DNA of 64,000 nucleotides from Streptomyces tanashiensis (GCF_014648895.1 NZ_BMRZ01000008.1:1-64000), one strand, 5' to 3'; shown: positions 33,873-42,958, numbered from the stretch's first letter. Program-made: numbers and translations. The notes: generated from the sequence alone by a model not told the origin.

Positions 33873-34703
33873 ATGTCGAAGCACCGACTGTCCAAGAAGG
33901 GGCGCTACATAGCCCTGGCGACGACGGGGGTCGCGGTCGTGGCCGCCGCCGGAGTCGCGGCGCAGACCTCGATGGCGGCTTCGGCGTGGCCGGCCCAGAA
34001 GACCTACACGGGCCGGGCCTTCGACGCCTGCACGGCGCCCTCGCTCACCGCGATGAAGGCGTGGAAGAAGGACGCGTACTACGGCGGCGTCGCGGTCTAC
34101 ATCGGCGGCAGGAACCGCGGCTGCGCCCAGCCCAACCTGACCAGGTCGTGGGTCAAGTCGGTCGACACGCTCGGCTGGCGGGTCATCCCCCTCTACGTCG
34201 GCGCCCAGCCGCCCTGCCAGAAGAGCGGGAACAAGGAGAGGTTCACCGCGGCCACCGCCGCCTCGGTCGGGGCGAGCAACGCCAACGACGCCGTCGCCAA
34301 GGCCTCGGCGCTCGGCATGAAGGCCGGCAGCCCGATCTACCTCAACATGGAGCCGTACGACATCGCCGACAAGGCGTGCAACGACGCGACCCTGGCCTAC
34401 GTCCGGTCCTTCACCAAGACCCTGCGCGCCAAGACCTACCGCGCCGGCCTCTACGGCTTCAGCAGCTCCAGCGCCAAGGCGATCGCCACCGCCAAGGACC
34501 GCACCGACCTGCCGGGCAACCTCTGGTACGCGCTGTGGAACGGCCAGGAGACCACCACGAAGGACTGGCCCTGGGATCCCAAGCTGTACACCGACCACAG
34601 CCGGGGCCACCAGTACAAGGCCAACAGCAAGGAGACCCGGGGCGGTTACACCATCAACGTCGACCGCAACGCCTGGGACGCCCCGGTCGCCATCGTCGGC
34701 TGA
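33873..34703 (+). CDS. Secreted DUF1906 (Rv2525c-like) glycoside-hydrolase-like protein
   Basis: The 276-residue exported protein has a signal peptide (KKGRYIALATTGVAVVAAAGVAAQTSMAASA) with basic n-region and Ala-x-Ala cleavage near residue 37. A DUF1906 TIM-barrel-like domain follows: FDACTAPSLTAMKAWKKDAYYGGVAVYIGG, IPLYVG, and IYLNMEPYD with the conserved acidic residue. DUF1906 members are thought to act on or bind peptidoglycan. A hairpin GGCTCCG/CGGAGCC lies in the leader, and TAGGGT at about 33822 is a -10 candidate. The start is ATG 33873. Confidence 0.8.
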   Translation: MSKHRLSKKGRYIALATTGVAVVAAAGVAAQTSMAASAWPAQKTYTGRAFDACTAPSLTAMKAWKKDAYYGGVAVYIGGRNRGCAQPNLTRSWVKSVDTLGWRVIPLYVGAQPPCQKSGNKERFTAATAASVGASNANDAVAKASALGMKAGSPIYLNMEPYDIADKACNDATLAYVRSFTKTLRAKTYRAGLYGFSSSSAKAIATAKDRTDLPGNLWYALWNGQETTTKDWPWDPKLYTDHSRGHQYKANSKETRGGYTINVDRNAWDAPVAIVG

Positions 34704-34722
34704 CCACCCGGTCGACCGTGTC

Positions 34723-34750
34723 GGTGACGGTGGGCGAGGCTCCCGTCACC
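34723..34750. terminator. Hairpin after the DUF1906 gene
   Basis: An 8-bp perfect stem GGTGACGG / CCGTCACC with a 12-base loop lies 20 bases after the DUF1906 stop and before the kinase promoter region. TAAGAT at about 34776 may be the kinase -10. Confidence 0.5.
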
Positions 34751-34876
34751 GGCCGTCACGGGCGAAATCGTCATCTAAGATACAACGCGGTCGCGTGGCC
34801 ACCGGCGTGCGTCTCAGTGGTGCGGAAGCCCAGCTCACCCGCCCATGAACAGAAGACCCCCAGGGAGAAGTGAGGT

Positions 34877-35539
34877 ATGCCGGTGATCTGCGTCGGAGGC
34901 ATGATCGGCATCGGCAAGACGAGTGTGGCCGAGGTGCTCGCCAAGGCGCTGGGCAGCGAAGTCTTCTACGAGAGCGTCGACGACAATCCGATCCTTCCGC
35001 TCTTCTACTCGGCGAGCCCCGAGGAGATCGAGGCCAAGCGCTACCCCTTCCTCCTCCAGCTGTACTTCCTCCAGACGCGCTTCGCCGCGATCAAGGAGGC
35101 GTACAAGCAGGGCGACAACGTGCTCGACCGCTCCATCTACGAGGACTGGTACTTCGCCAAGGTCAACCACGACCTCGGCCGCATCAGCTCCCTCGAGATG
35201 CAGGTGTACGAGGGGCTGCTCGGCGAGATGATGCGCGAGATCGACGGCCTGCCGTACCGCAAGGCGCCCGACCTCATGGTCTACCTCAAGGCGGACTTCG
35301 AGACGGTGCTGCACCGCATCGGACTGCGGGGACGCGACTTCGAGCAGGACGAGAGCCTCGTCGAGTACTACCGGACGCTGTGGTCCGGCTACGACGACTG
35401 GGTGCACAAGCACTACTCGGCCAGCGAGGTCCTCGTCGTCGACATGAACCACACCGACGTGGTCAACAACCCCGAGGACGCGGTCCGCGTGGCACAGCAG
35501 GTCAAGGACGCCCTGGCGGCCACCGGCCGCCGCGCCTGA
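34877..35539 (+). CDS. Deoxynucleoside kinase
   Basis: The 220-residue kinase has P-loop GGMIGIGKTS (residues 7-16), YESVDDNPIL, the DRS substrate motif LDRSIYEDWYFA, and a lid RIGLRGRDFEQDE. This is the dNK/dGK-dAK fold of bacterial salvage enzymes phosphorylating deoxynucleosides. Which deoxynucleoside is used cannot be read. ATG 34877 is preceded by AGGGAGAAGTGAGGT. It is a single-gene unit with a strong terminator. Confidence 0.85.
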   Translation: MPVICVGGMIGIGKTSVAEVLAKALGSEVFYESVDDNPILPLFYSASPEEIEAKRYPFLLQLYFLQTRFAAIKEAYKQGDNVLDRSIYEDWYFAKVNHDLGRISSLEMQVYEGLLGEMMREIDGLPYRKAPDLMVYLKADFETVLHRIGLRGRDFEQDESLVEYYRTLWSGYDDWVHKHYSASEVLVVDMNHTDVVNNPEDAVRVAQQVKDALAATGRRA

Positions 35540-35559
35540 GCCTCGGCTCCACGACGCCC

Positions 35560-35586
35560 CCGTCCGGGCCCGGCGGGCCCGGACGG
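35560..35586. terminator. Terminator between the deoxynucleoside kinase and livG-like genes
   Basis: A perfect 12-bp stem CCGTCCGGGCCC / GGGCCCGGACGG with loop GGC lies between convergent stops. Confidence 0.8.
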
Positions 35587-35604
35587 CGACCGCCACCGGG
35601 AGCG

Positions 35605-36363
35605 TCAGGAGGGGTGATCGCCGTCCCCCCTGCCGGGACCGGCGCCGAGGTACGCCTCCCGCACCGCCGGGTCGGCGCGGACCTCGGCCGCCGTCCCTTC
35701 GGCGAGGACGCGGCCGAGGTCGAGCACCACCACGCGCGAACACAGCTCCATCACGAAGGCGACGTCGTGCTCGACGAGCAGCACCGCGCAGTTCTCCTCG
35801 TCGGCCATGTGCCGGATGACGGCCGCGAGTTCGCGACGCTCCCCTGCGGTCGTCCCGGACGCGGGCTCGTCCAGGAGCAGGACCCGGGGCGGATCGGCGA
35901 GCGCGCGGGCCAGCTCGACCATGCGGGCCCGGCCGACGGGCAGGCCGCCCGCGTACGATCCGGCGAGCTCGTCGAGCCCGCACTCGTGCAGCACGGCGGC
36001 GGCCCGCTCCCGGCGGCGTGCCGCGTGGCGCACTCCGCCGCGCCAGTCCTGCGCCACGACCAGATTGTCCTCGACGGTCAACTGACCGAAGAGCTGCTGG
36101 CGTTGGAAGGTCCTGCGGATGCCGTGCCGAGCCCGCCAGACGGAGGACCGGCGGGTGATGTCCGTACCGTCGTACGCGATCGCTCCCGCGTCCGGCCGCC
36201 GCATCCCCGACAGCACGTCGAACAGCGTCGTCTTGCCCGCGCCGTTCGGCCCGATGAGGCCGCAGATCTCACCGGGGCCGACCGAGACGGTCACGTCGCG
36301 CAGGGCGTGGACGCCGCCGAAGCGGACGTCGATCCCGCTCGCGCGGAGCAGGCCGGGGCTCAT
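35605..36363 (-). CDS. LivG-like ABC transporter ATPase
   Basis: The 252-residue ATPase has Walker A GPNGAGKTT, Walker B VLLLDEPASG with its Glu, and LVEHDVAFVMELCSRVVVLDLGRVLAEG typical of LivG. The signature loop reads LPVGRARMVELARAL instead of LSGGQ, as is common in this family. It overlaps the stop of the fused LivHMF gene by four bases and is the last gene of the importer operon. With the fusion protein's own ATPase it would form the usual LivG/LivF heterodimer. Confidence 0.85.
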   Translation of the reverse strand: MSPGLLRASGIDVRFGGVHALRDVTVSVGPGEICGLIGPNGAGKTTLFDVLSGMRRPDAGAIAYDGTDITRRSSVWRARHGIRRTFQRQQLFGQLTVEDNLVVAQDWRGGVRHAARRRERAAAVLHECGLDELAGSYAGGLPVGRARMVELARALADPPRVLLLDEPASGTTAGERRELAAVIRHMADEENCAVLLVEHDVAFVMELCSRVVVLDLGRVLAEGTAAEVRADPAVREAYLGAGPGRGDGDHPS

Positions 36364-39176
36364 CGGCGGACCCCCGTCCCCAGGTAGGCCTCGGCGAGCC
36401 GCTCCCGGTCGACCTCGGACCGGGGCCCGGACCAGGCGATCTCGCCCTGTGCGAGGTACGCGACGGTGTCGGCGATGCCGAGCACCTCGGCCGCCTTCTC
36501 CTCGACGAGGAGAAGTGCGGTGCCGTGGTCGCGGAGTTCGGTCAGGAGGTGGAAGACCTCGTCCACGACGCGCGGCGCGAGACCGAGGGACGGTTCGTCG
36601 GCGACGAGGACCGCCGGTGGCCGTTGGAGGAGCGGGGCGAGGGCGAGGAGCTGCTGCTCGCCGCCCGACAGGGACCCGGCGGCGACCGTGCGGCGGGCGG
36701 CGAGCGCGGGGAACCGCGCGTACACCGCGTCGCGGTCCTCGGCTGCCGTCAGCTGCAGTGCCAGGTTGTCGTCGATCGAGAGCCCGGCGAAGATCCCCCG
36801 TCCCTCGGGGGCCAGCCGCACCCCGCGGCGCGCCCGGGCGACCGTCGCGTCGCGGGTGGCGTCCTCACCCCGTACCCGCACGAGACCGCCGGCCGGTCGC
36901 AGCAGTCCCGCCGCCACCCGGCAGAGGGTGGACTTCCCGGCCCCGTTGGGCCCGAGCAGGACCAGCACCTCTCCGCCGCGCACCGCGAGATCGACGCCGT
37001 GCAGCACGGGCGCGCCGCCGTAGCCGGCGCGCACGCCGCTCAGTTCGAGCGCGCTCGGCACCTCGCGGGGGCCGCCGCCCGTTCCCGTATCCCCGGCACC
37101 GACGACGCACGGCCCGGCCGTCCGCGCGGACGGGCGGTCGCCCTCCCCCGCCACGAGCGGTGCGGGAACGGTCCCCGTCGCGGGCCCCCGAGCCGCGAGG
37201 GCTGGGGGAACGGTCCCCGGGGCCACGCGGGGTGAGGGGACAGCGCCTGTCACCGCCGCCCGCTTCGCGGCCCGCCGGGCCGCCAGTCTCGACGGCAGCG
37301 CGGCGCAGTATCCGTCCGGGTCGTTCGCCAGCGCGAGCCCCGCCAGGCCGAAGAGGATCACCGGCAGATGCGCGGACTCCGTCACGTACGTCGTCAGCAG
37401 ATGCGGGGCCGCCGCGAAGACCAGCCCCGCCACCACCGCGAACTGCGGTCTGCGCACCCCCGCGGCGACCACGACCGCCAGCCACACCAGGCCCGTCATC
37501 GCCGTGAAGTCCGTGGCCGTGATCCTCGTGTTGTACGAGGCGTAGAGCACCCCTCCGAAGCCCGCGAGTCCCGCCGACACCGTGAAGAGCAGGAGCTTCG
37601 TCCGTACCACCGACACCCCCGAGGCCGCGGCGGCCTCCGGGGCCGAACGGACCGCCAGCATGGCCCGGCCCCAGCGGGAACCGCGCAGCCGGGTGAGCAG
37701 CGCGACGAGCACCCCGCTGAGCAGCACGAGCGCGAGTCCCATGGCCCGGTCGTCGCCCAGGTCCACGGGTCCGGCGACCGGCCGCGGGATCTCCCAGCCG
37801 GTGTCGCCGTTGCGCAGCCACCCGAGCTGGAAGAGCACCTGATCCGCCAGGAAGGCGAGCGCCAGGGTGGCCAGGGCCAGTGACCTCCCTCCGAGCCGCA
37901 GGGCGGGCAGCGCGACCACCGCGCCGAGCAGGGCCGCCGCCGCCGTGCCGGCCGCCGCGGCGGCGACGAAGGGCCAGCCGTGGCTCATCAGCAGCCCCGC
38001 GACCAGGGCGGAGCCGGTCACGAACGTCCCCTGGGCCAGCGACACCATCGCGCCGAGACCGGTGACCACCGTGAACGACATGAACACGAGCCCGATCGCC
38101 AGCCCCTGGGCCAGGATCCCGCTCCAGAAGGGTGTGGTGACGGTGTAGAACGCCGTGCCGAGGAGCACGCCCGCGACCAGCCACGCGCCCCAGCGGCGGC
38201 CCCACCCCTTCCCGGCGAGGTACTCGGCCGGCGGTGGGTCCGCGGCCGCCGTGCCCGCCGCGCGGCGGCGGCGCCGCCCCAGGACGAGGAGACCGGCGAA
38301 GAGGATGAGGAACGGTACCGCCGTACGGAAGCCGGTGATGTCCTCGGCGAACGACGCGTACCCCGCCACCAGATTCTGCAGCACCCCGAGTCCGAGGCCG
38401 CCCGCGAAGGCGAGCGGCACCGACGCGAAGCGTCCGAGGACCGCGGCGGTGGCCGAGACGAACAGGAACAGCGTGTAGTCGTGCGCGGAGAGCCCGAGGA
38501 GCGGGGTCGCGAGGACACCGGCGAGGCCCGCGAGGCCGGACGACAGCATCCACGCGGTCGAGGACAGCCGGTCCGCGCTGATGCCCCGGAGTTCGGTCAG
38601 CGCACGGTTGTCGACGGCCGCGCGCAGCCGCAGGCCGAGCCGGGTGTGCCGCATCAGGATCCAGAGGCCCGCCGCCGCGAGGGCGGTGGCGATCCAGGTG
38701 ATCAGCTGGTCGGAGTCGATGCCCACGCCGTCGAGCGGCTGCCAGGAGACCGCGGGGCTGGGCCCGACGCCCGGCAGCCCGAACTGGTTCTCGGCGGGCT
38801 GGACCGGGGCGCCCGCCCGCTCCAGGAGTTCGACCACCCACAGTCCTGCCGCGGGCAGCGCGACCAGCAGACCGATCGTGGCGACGATCTGGGCCGTCTC
38901 GCCGACCCCGGCCAGCTTTCTGAACATCAGCCGGTCCAGGCCCCAGCCGAGGCCGGGCGCCACCACGCACACCAGGAGCAGAGCGGTGGGGACGGCCGGC
39001 CAGCCGAAGCCGGAGTGGAGCTCGTAGAACGCCAGCGCGCACAGATAGGCGGTGGCGCCGTGCGCGAAGTTGAAGAGCCCGGAGGCGGAGGAGGACAGCA
39101 CGAGGCCGGTCGCGAGCAGCGCGTACAGCGCGCCCGAGACCAGCCCGCTCAGGACGAAGCCCAGTAGGTCACCCAC
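36360..39176 (-). CDS. Fused LivH-LivM-LivF branched-chain amino-acid type ABC protein
   Basis: The 938-residue polypeptide joins three subunits normally made separately. Residues 1-300 are a LivH-type permease (GDLLGFVLSGLVSGALYALLATGLVL opening) and residues about 335-640 a LivM-type permease (GLAIGLVFMSFTVVTGLGAMVSLAQG). A disordered Pro/Ala/Gly linker (640-700) leads to a LivF-type ATPase (705-938) with Walker A LLGPNGAGKST, signature LSGGEQQLLAL and Walker B VLVADEPSLGL. The frame is continuous, with uniform codon bias and no internal start signal, so the fusion looks genuine. It is co-transcribed with LivG; the LivK binding protein lies directly upstream. Confidence 0.85.
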   Translation of the reverse strand: MGDLLGFVLSGLVSGALYALLATGLVLSSSASGLFNFAHGATAYLCALAFYELHSGFGWPAVPTALLLVCVVAPGLGWGLDRLMFRKLAGVGETAQIVATIGLLVALPAAGLWVVELLERAGAPVQPAENQFGLPGVGPSPAVSWQPLDGVGIDSDQLITWIATALAAAGLWILMRHTRLGLRLRAAVDNRALTELRGISADRLSSTAWMLSSGLAGLAGVLATPLLGLSAHDYTLFLFVSATAAVLGRFASVPLAFAGGLGLGVLQNLVAGYASFAEDITGFRTAVPFLILFAGLLVLGRRRRRAAGTAAADPPPAEYLAGKGWGRRWGAWLVAGVLLGTAFYTVTTPFWSGILAQGLAIGLVFMSFTVVTGLGAMVSLAQGTFVTGSALVAGLLMSHGWPFVAAAAAGTAAAALLGAVVALPALRLGGRSLALATLALAFLADQVLFQLGWLRNGDTGWEIPRPVAGPVDLGDDRAMGLALVLLSGVLVALLTRLRGSRWGRAMLAVRSAPEAAAASGVSVVRTKLLLFTVSAGLAGFGGVLYASYNTRITATDFTAMTGLVWLAVVVAAGVRRPQFAVVAGLVFAAAPHLLTTYVTESAHLPVILFGLAGLALANDPDGYCAALPSRLAARRAAKRAAVTGAVPSPRVAPGTVPPALAARGPATGTVPAPLVAGEGDRPSARTAGPCVVGAGDTGTGGGPREVPSALELSGVRAGYGGAPVLHGVDLAVRGGEVLVLLGPNGAGKSTLCRVAAGLLRPAGGLVRVRGEDATRDATVARARRGVRLAPEGRGIFAGLSIDDNLALQLTAAEDRDAVYARFPALAARRTVAAGSLSGGEQQLLALAPLLQRPPAVLVADEPSLGLAPRVVDEVFHLLTELRDHGTALLLVEEKAAEVLGIADTVAYLAQGEIAWSGPRSEVDRERLAEAYLGTGVRR

Positions 39177-39188
39177 GCGGCGCGCCCC

Positions 39189-40436
39189 TCAGCCGAAGGG
39201 GATCGGCGGATAGCACCTGAAGGGCACCGCCACCTCGTACCGCCCGTTCTTCAGCCGGACGAGCGCTCCGCAGCCGAAGCTCTCCTTCTGGCCCTTGGGC
39301 TCGGCGCGGTCGCCCACGAGCGTCCCGGTGTCGGAGAAGCCGGCGGCGGCCTTCTGGAAGGACTCGACGGTGAGGTCCTTGCCGGCCTTCGCGGCGATCG
39401 ACAGGAAGAGGTCGGCGCTCATGTACCCCGTCATGGCATGCATGTTGAGGGGTACGTCCTTGCCTCCGGCGGCCTTCCTGATGTCGGCCTTGAACTGTCG
39501 CATCGCGGGGCTGTCCGACTCGAAGGGCTGGAACTGCAGCAGCACGTGCACCCCGTCGAGGGCCTGCTTCGTCGCGTCCTTGGCGAGCAGCCCGGGGTCG
39601 TAGTCGGTGGGGTCGGAGATGACCCCCTTGTAGCCGGACCGCTTGAGCGCGGTGAACAGGCCGATGTTGTACGGCGTCTGCATCACGGAGACCACGGCGT
39701 CGGGCGCTCGGCCGCCGGGGCCCGAGCGGAGGATCTCCTTGGTGTACGCCGACCAGTCGCTGGGCATCGAGGTCGCCGGCACCGCGGCCTTGGCGTACGC
39801 GACCTGGAAGCCTGCCGCCTTGAAGCCCTGGGTGAAGGTACGGATGCCGAACTTCCCGGCGTCGTTGTCGCCGGCGATCAGCGCGACCGACTTGCCGCGC
39901 GCGCCGCCGAGGACGGCCGCGAGTCCTTCGGGCCAGGTCTGGTTGAGGGTGCCGCCGGGCGTCGGGACGAGGCAGCCGTTGAAGCCGTAGAGATGCGCCG
40001 GCCCGCAGAACGAGGGGAGGGTGCCCCAGCCCACCGTCGGGACCTTCTGGGCGTCGAGGAAGCCGGCCCCCGCGAAGGTGACCGAGCTCATCGGGGAGAC
40101 GGCGAAGACCTTGTCCTGCTGCACGAGTCTGCGGGCCGCGGCCAGGTTCCTGGCGGGGTCCTGGCCGTCGTCCTCGGCTCCCAGGTACTCGATCCTCCGT
40201 CCGTTGATCCCGCCCTCGGCGTTGGCCCGGTCGTAGCGGGCCCGGGCGCCGAGGTCGGTGTCCTTCTTGGAGTAGCCGCTGGCGGTCGTCATGGAGACGA
40301 TGCCGCCGACCCTGATCGAGTCTGCGGTGACTCCGCGGACGGAGGAGGGGGCGGTTCCTCCGCTCGAAGCGGAGTTGCAGGCGGTGACGAGCAGCAGGGC
40401 GAAGGTGGCGGCGATGACGCGCAACGGTCGAGGCAC
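39189..40436 (-). CDS. LivK-like ABC binding lipoprotein
   Basis: The 415-residue lipoprotein has a signal peptide with lipobox LLVTACN and a Peripla_BP_6 (type I) core: IRVGGIVSMTTASGYSKKDTDLGARARYDRANAEGGINGRRIEYLGAEDDGQDPARNLAAARRLVQQDKVFAVSP. This is the Leu/Ile/Val-binding fold; aromatic and amide ligands also occur in the family. GTG 40436 follows GGAGGG by 7 bases. It is the first gene of the importer operon, 12 bp before the fused permease/ATPase. An inverted repeat lies upstream. Confidence 0.85.
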   Translation of the reverse strand: MPRPLRVIAATFALLLVTACNSASSGGTAPSSVRGVTADSIRVGGIVSMTTASGYSKKDTDLGARARYDRANAEGGINGRRIEYLGAEDDGQDPARNLAAARRLVQQDKVFAVSPMSSVTFAGAGFLDAQKVPTVGWGTLPSFCGPAHLYGFNGCLVPTPGGTLNQTWPEGLAAVLGGARGKSVALIAGDNDAGKFGIRTFTQGFKAAGFQVAYAKAAVPATSMPSDWSAYTKEILRSGPGGRAPDAVVSVMQTPYNIGLFTALKRSGYKGVISDPTDYDPGLLAKDATKQALDGVHVLLQFQPFESDSPAMRQFKADIRKAAGGKDVPLNMHAMTGYMSADLFLSIAAKAGKDLTVESFQKAAAGFSDTGTLVGDRAEPKGQKESFGCGALVRLKNGRYEVAVPFRCYPPIPFG

Positions 40437-40484
40437 GGGCGATCCCTCCGTCGGGGACCGCATTCTGTGACCGGGCCGATGAAC

Positions 40485-40514
40485 CGTCAATAACTGATAC
40501 ACCATCAATTGACG
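40485..40514. promoter_or_regulatory. Inverted repeat upstream of livK-like gene
   Basis: CGTCAAT (40485-40491) and ATTGACG (40508-40514) are perfect arms with an inner TGAT/ATCA pair. The element is A/T-rich and lies about 50 bp before the start. TTGATG and TATCAG on the minus strand could be promoter hexamers; a TetR or GntR operator is possible. Confidence 0.45.
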
Positions 40515-40527
40515 ATGCGTCAGGAAA

Positions 40528-41205
40528 TCAGACCGCCGGTGCACCGCCCTCCGCGGGGGCCGGGCGGCGGGCGTAGGTGAAGAGGTGGTCCTCGGGAGCC
40601 GCGCGGTCGTCGTCCGGGTCGAAGACCGACAGCTCGTGGTGGAGCACGTCGAGGCCGCAGTCCTCCCGCTGGAGGCGCAGGTACTCCTCGACCGAGAAGC
40701 TGGAGACCCTGACCGGGCGCTCCATCCAGACGATCTCCACGTCCTCCACGTCCGCCGGCACGGTCGCCGTGACCAGGAAGCCGCCCGGCGCGAGCCAGCC
40801 CGCCAGGCGCTTCAGGGTGGCGGCCGCCTCCGCCCGGCTCATCATCATCAGCGGGAAGAACGCGCACACCGCGTCGTAGTGGCCCTCGGGCGCGTCGAAG
40901 GCGCGCACGTCGCACTGCTCGAAGCGGGCCCCGGGCACCTGTGCGCTCGCGAGGGCGACCATCTCGCCGGACACGTCGATGCCGGTCACCTCGCAGCCGG
41001 CGCGCGCCAGCAGGTCGGCCACCGGGCGTCCGGTACCGCTGCCGACGTCGAGGACCCTGGCCCCCGCCCCCAGCCGTGCCGTGAGCCACTCGACCGCCTC
41101 CAGCTGGGCCGGCAGCCGGACGAAGGCGTGCTCGTACTCGATCCCCAGGCCGTCGAACAGCTCCGCCGCCGACACCGGCCGCCCCTCCGTACCGTCGTGG
41201 TCCAT
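40528..41205 (-). CDS. Class I SAM-dependent methyltransferase
   Basis: The 225-residue Rossmann methyltransferase has SAM motif I VLDVGSGTGRPVADLLA, motif II VTGIDVSGEMV and motif III FDAPEGHYDAVCAFFPLMMM. It resembles UbiE/COQ5-like small-molecule methyltransferases. No pathway context is present. ATG 41205 follows GGAAGGGACTCGGA. Substrate is unknown. Confidence 0.8.
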   Translation of the reverse strand: MDHDGTEGRPVSAAELFDGLGIEYEHAFVRLPAQLEAVEWLTARLGAGARVLDVGSGTGRPVADLLARAGCEVTGIDVSGEMVALASAQVPGARFEQCDVRAFDAPEGHYDAVCAFFPLMMMSRAEAAATLKRLAGWLAPGGFLVTATVPADVEDVEIVWMERPVRVSSFSVEEYLRLQREDCGLDVLHHELSVFDPDDDRAAPEDHLFTYARRPAPAEGGAPAV

Positions 41206-41314
41206 TCCGAGTCCCTTCCGTCGCGGGGTGCGTACCTGGGGTTTCGTACCACAGGCGGGACTCCCCGCCCCCCGCTTTCCGGCAATGCGGAGAGCCGCTC
41301 ACAAAGGTTGCGAC

Positions 41315-41330
41315 TCCTTGCACGATCCTC
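41315..41330 (+). promoter_or_regulatory. AraC-type site, copy 1 (before PEBP gene)
   Basis: TCCTTGCACGATCCTC is identical to a 16-mer at 42002-42017 upstream of the AraC regulator. A direct, non-palindromic box shared by the two neighbouring promoters is what an AraC activator would use. It lies 90 bp before the PEBP start. Confidence 0.6.
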
Positions 41331-41420
41331 CTGACGGCCGGTCCGTGGCGCCTGATCCGTGTTCAGATCGGGAACGTCCGGTCCGGACCATCCCATCGAG
41401 AGCGTGAAGAGGAACCAGCA

Positions 41421-41960
41421 ATGAGCGACCCGACGAATCGTCGTCCGCTGCCGCACGACTTCCACCCGCCGGTGCCCGAACTGTCGGTCGGCAGCGAGGA
41501 CCTGACCCACGGCGGCGTCCTGCCGGAGGCGCACGTGTACGCCAAGGGGAACTCCTCGCCGCAGCTGGGCTGGTCGGCCGGGCCCGAGGGCACCCGGGGC
41601 TACGCGGTCACGTGCTACGACCCCGACGCTCCGACCGGCAGCGGGTTCTGGCACTGGACGGTGTTCGACATCCCGGCGGATGTCACCGAGCTCCCGGCCG
41701 GAGCCGGGACCGGGGACTTCACGGGGTTGCCGGCGGGGGCCGTGCAGGCCCGGAACGACTACGGCAGCAGGGACTTCGGCGGGGCCGCGCCGCCGCCGGG
41801 GGACGGTCCGCACCGCTACGTCTTCACGGTGCACGCCGTGGACCGGGAGAAGCTGGGACCGGACGCGGACGCGTCACCGGCCCTCGTCGGCTTCCATCTC
41901 CGCTTCCGCACCGTCGCCCGCGGTCAGCTGATCGCCGAGTACGAGGAGGCCGGGGAGTAG
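41421..41960 (+). CDS. PEBP family protein (YbhB/YbcL type)
   Basis: The 179-residue phosphatidylethanolamine-binding-like protein has DLTHGGVLPEAHVYAKGNSSPQLGWS, YAVTCYDPDAPTGSGFWHWTVFDIP (the DPDxP anion-binding loop and WxHW) and PPPGDGPHRYVFTVHAVD. The family has small-ligand pockets; bacterial function is mostly unknown. ATG 41421 follows GAAGAGGAACC. The AraC regulator downstream shares an upstream box with it, suggesting direct control. Confidence 0.85.
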   Translation: MSDPTNRRPLPHDFHPPVPELSVGSEDLTHGGVLPEAHVYAKGNSSPQLGWSAGPEGTRGYAVTCYDPDAPTGSGFWHWTVFDIPADVTELPAGAGTGDFTGLPAGAVQARNDYGSRDFGGAAPPPGDGPHRYVFTVHAVDREKLGPDADASPALVGFHLRFRTVARGQLIAEYEEAGE

Positions 41961-42001
41961 CCACCCCCGATGCGCGACCGGCCTGTCACGATCTCCGCGC
42001 G

Positions 42002-42017
42002 TCCTTGCACGATCCTC
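42002..42017 (+). promoter_or_regulatory. AraC-type site, copy 2 (before araC-like gene)
   Basis: This is the same TCCTTGCACGATCCTC 16-mer as at 41315, here 44 bp before the regulator start. It suggests autoregulation. Confidence 0.6.
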
Positions 42018-42061
42018 TCGCCTGCGGGAGGACGATGCGAGGCTCGTGATGAGATGGGATC

Positions 42062-42958
42062 ATGTCCCTCGACGAGCTTCGCGACCTGCTGGAGCGGCAC
42101 GCGCGGCCCGACCTGACCACGGCCGTCGACGGCGTCCGGATCTGCCGGGCCGAGCCGGGAGCCGAGCCCGAGTACACGATGTCCGGCGTGATGCTGGCGG
42201 TCATCGCCCAGGGCGCCAAGCGGCTCGCCCTGGGCGACCGGGTGTACGAGTACGGAGTCGGCCAGTATCTCGTCACCTCGGCCGATCTGCCGGTGACCGG
42301 ACGCGTCGCACCGGGCGGGCCGGAACTCGGTTTCGGGATGACGCTGGAGCCCGCCGTCATCGCGGAGCTGATGCTGCGGGCCGGACCTGGTGACCTGCCG
42401 CGTTCGACCGCCTCGCCCCGGCCGGGGATCACGGTCAGCGAGGCCCCGGCGGAGCTCATCGACGCGATCGTCCGCCTGCTGCGGCTGCTGGACCGGCCGC
42501 GCGACCGCCGGGTCCTGGTCCCCTTGATCAAGCGCGAGATCCTGTGGCTGCTGATGACGGGAGAGCAGGGCGAGGCGGTCCGCCAGCTGGGACTCGCGGA
42601 CAGCAGCCTGAACCACGTCACCCGGGCGGTCGACTGGATCCGGGACAACTACACCGAGTCCTTCCGCGTCGAGGACCTGGCGCAGTCCTCCGGGATGAGC
42701 GTCTCCGCGTTCCACCGGAACTTCCAGTCGGTGACGGCGATGAGCCCGATCCAGTTCCAGAAGCAGATCCGCCTGCAGGCGGCGCGACTCCTGCTGGCCA
42801 ACCGCCCGCACGACGTGAGCGGCGTCGGCCACCGGGTGGGGTACGACAGCCCCTCGCAGTTCAGCCGCGAGTACAAGCGCCAGTTCGGTGCGCCGCCGAG
42901 CATCGACGCGGCACGCATGCGCGAGCGCGTCGCCCACGCGGCCGCCGCGGCGCCCTGA
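42062..42958 (+). CDS. AraC-family regulator
   Basis: The 298-residue protein has an AraC_N cupin-like sensing domain (residues 10-170: YTMSGVMLAVIAQGAKRLALGDRVYEYGVGQYLVTSADLPVTG). The C-terminal double helix-turn-helix follows (VDWIRDNYTESFRVEDLAQSSGMSVSAFHRNFQSVTAMSPIQFQKQIRLQAARLLL, then VGHRVGYDSPSQFSREYKRQFG). The arrangement matches YqhC-like activators of electrophile or redox responses. It lies 101 bp after the PEBP gene and both have the same upstream box. Start ATG 42062. Confidence 0.85.
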   Translation: MSLDELRDLLERHARPDLTTAVDGVRICRAEPGAEPEYTMSGVMLAVIAQGAKRLALGDRVYEYGVGQYLVTSADLPVTGRVAPGGPELGFGMTLEPAVIAELMLRAGPGDLPRSTASPRPGITVSEAPAELIDAIVRLLRLLDRPRDRRVLVPLIKREILWLLMTGEQGEAVRQLGLADSSLNHVTRAVDWIRDNYTESFRVEDLAQSSGMSVSAFHRNFQSVTAMSPIQFQKQIRLQAARLLLANRPHDVSGVGHRVGYDSPSQFSREYKRQFGAPPSIDAARMRERVAHAAAAAP

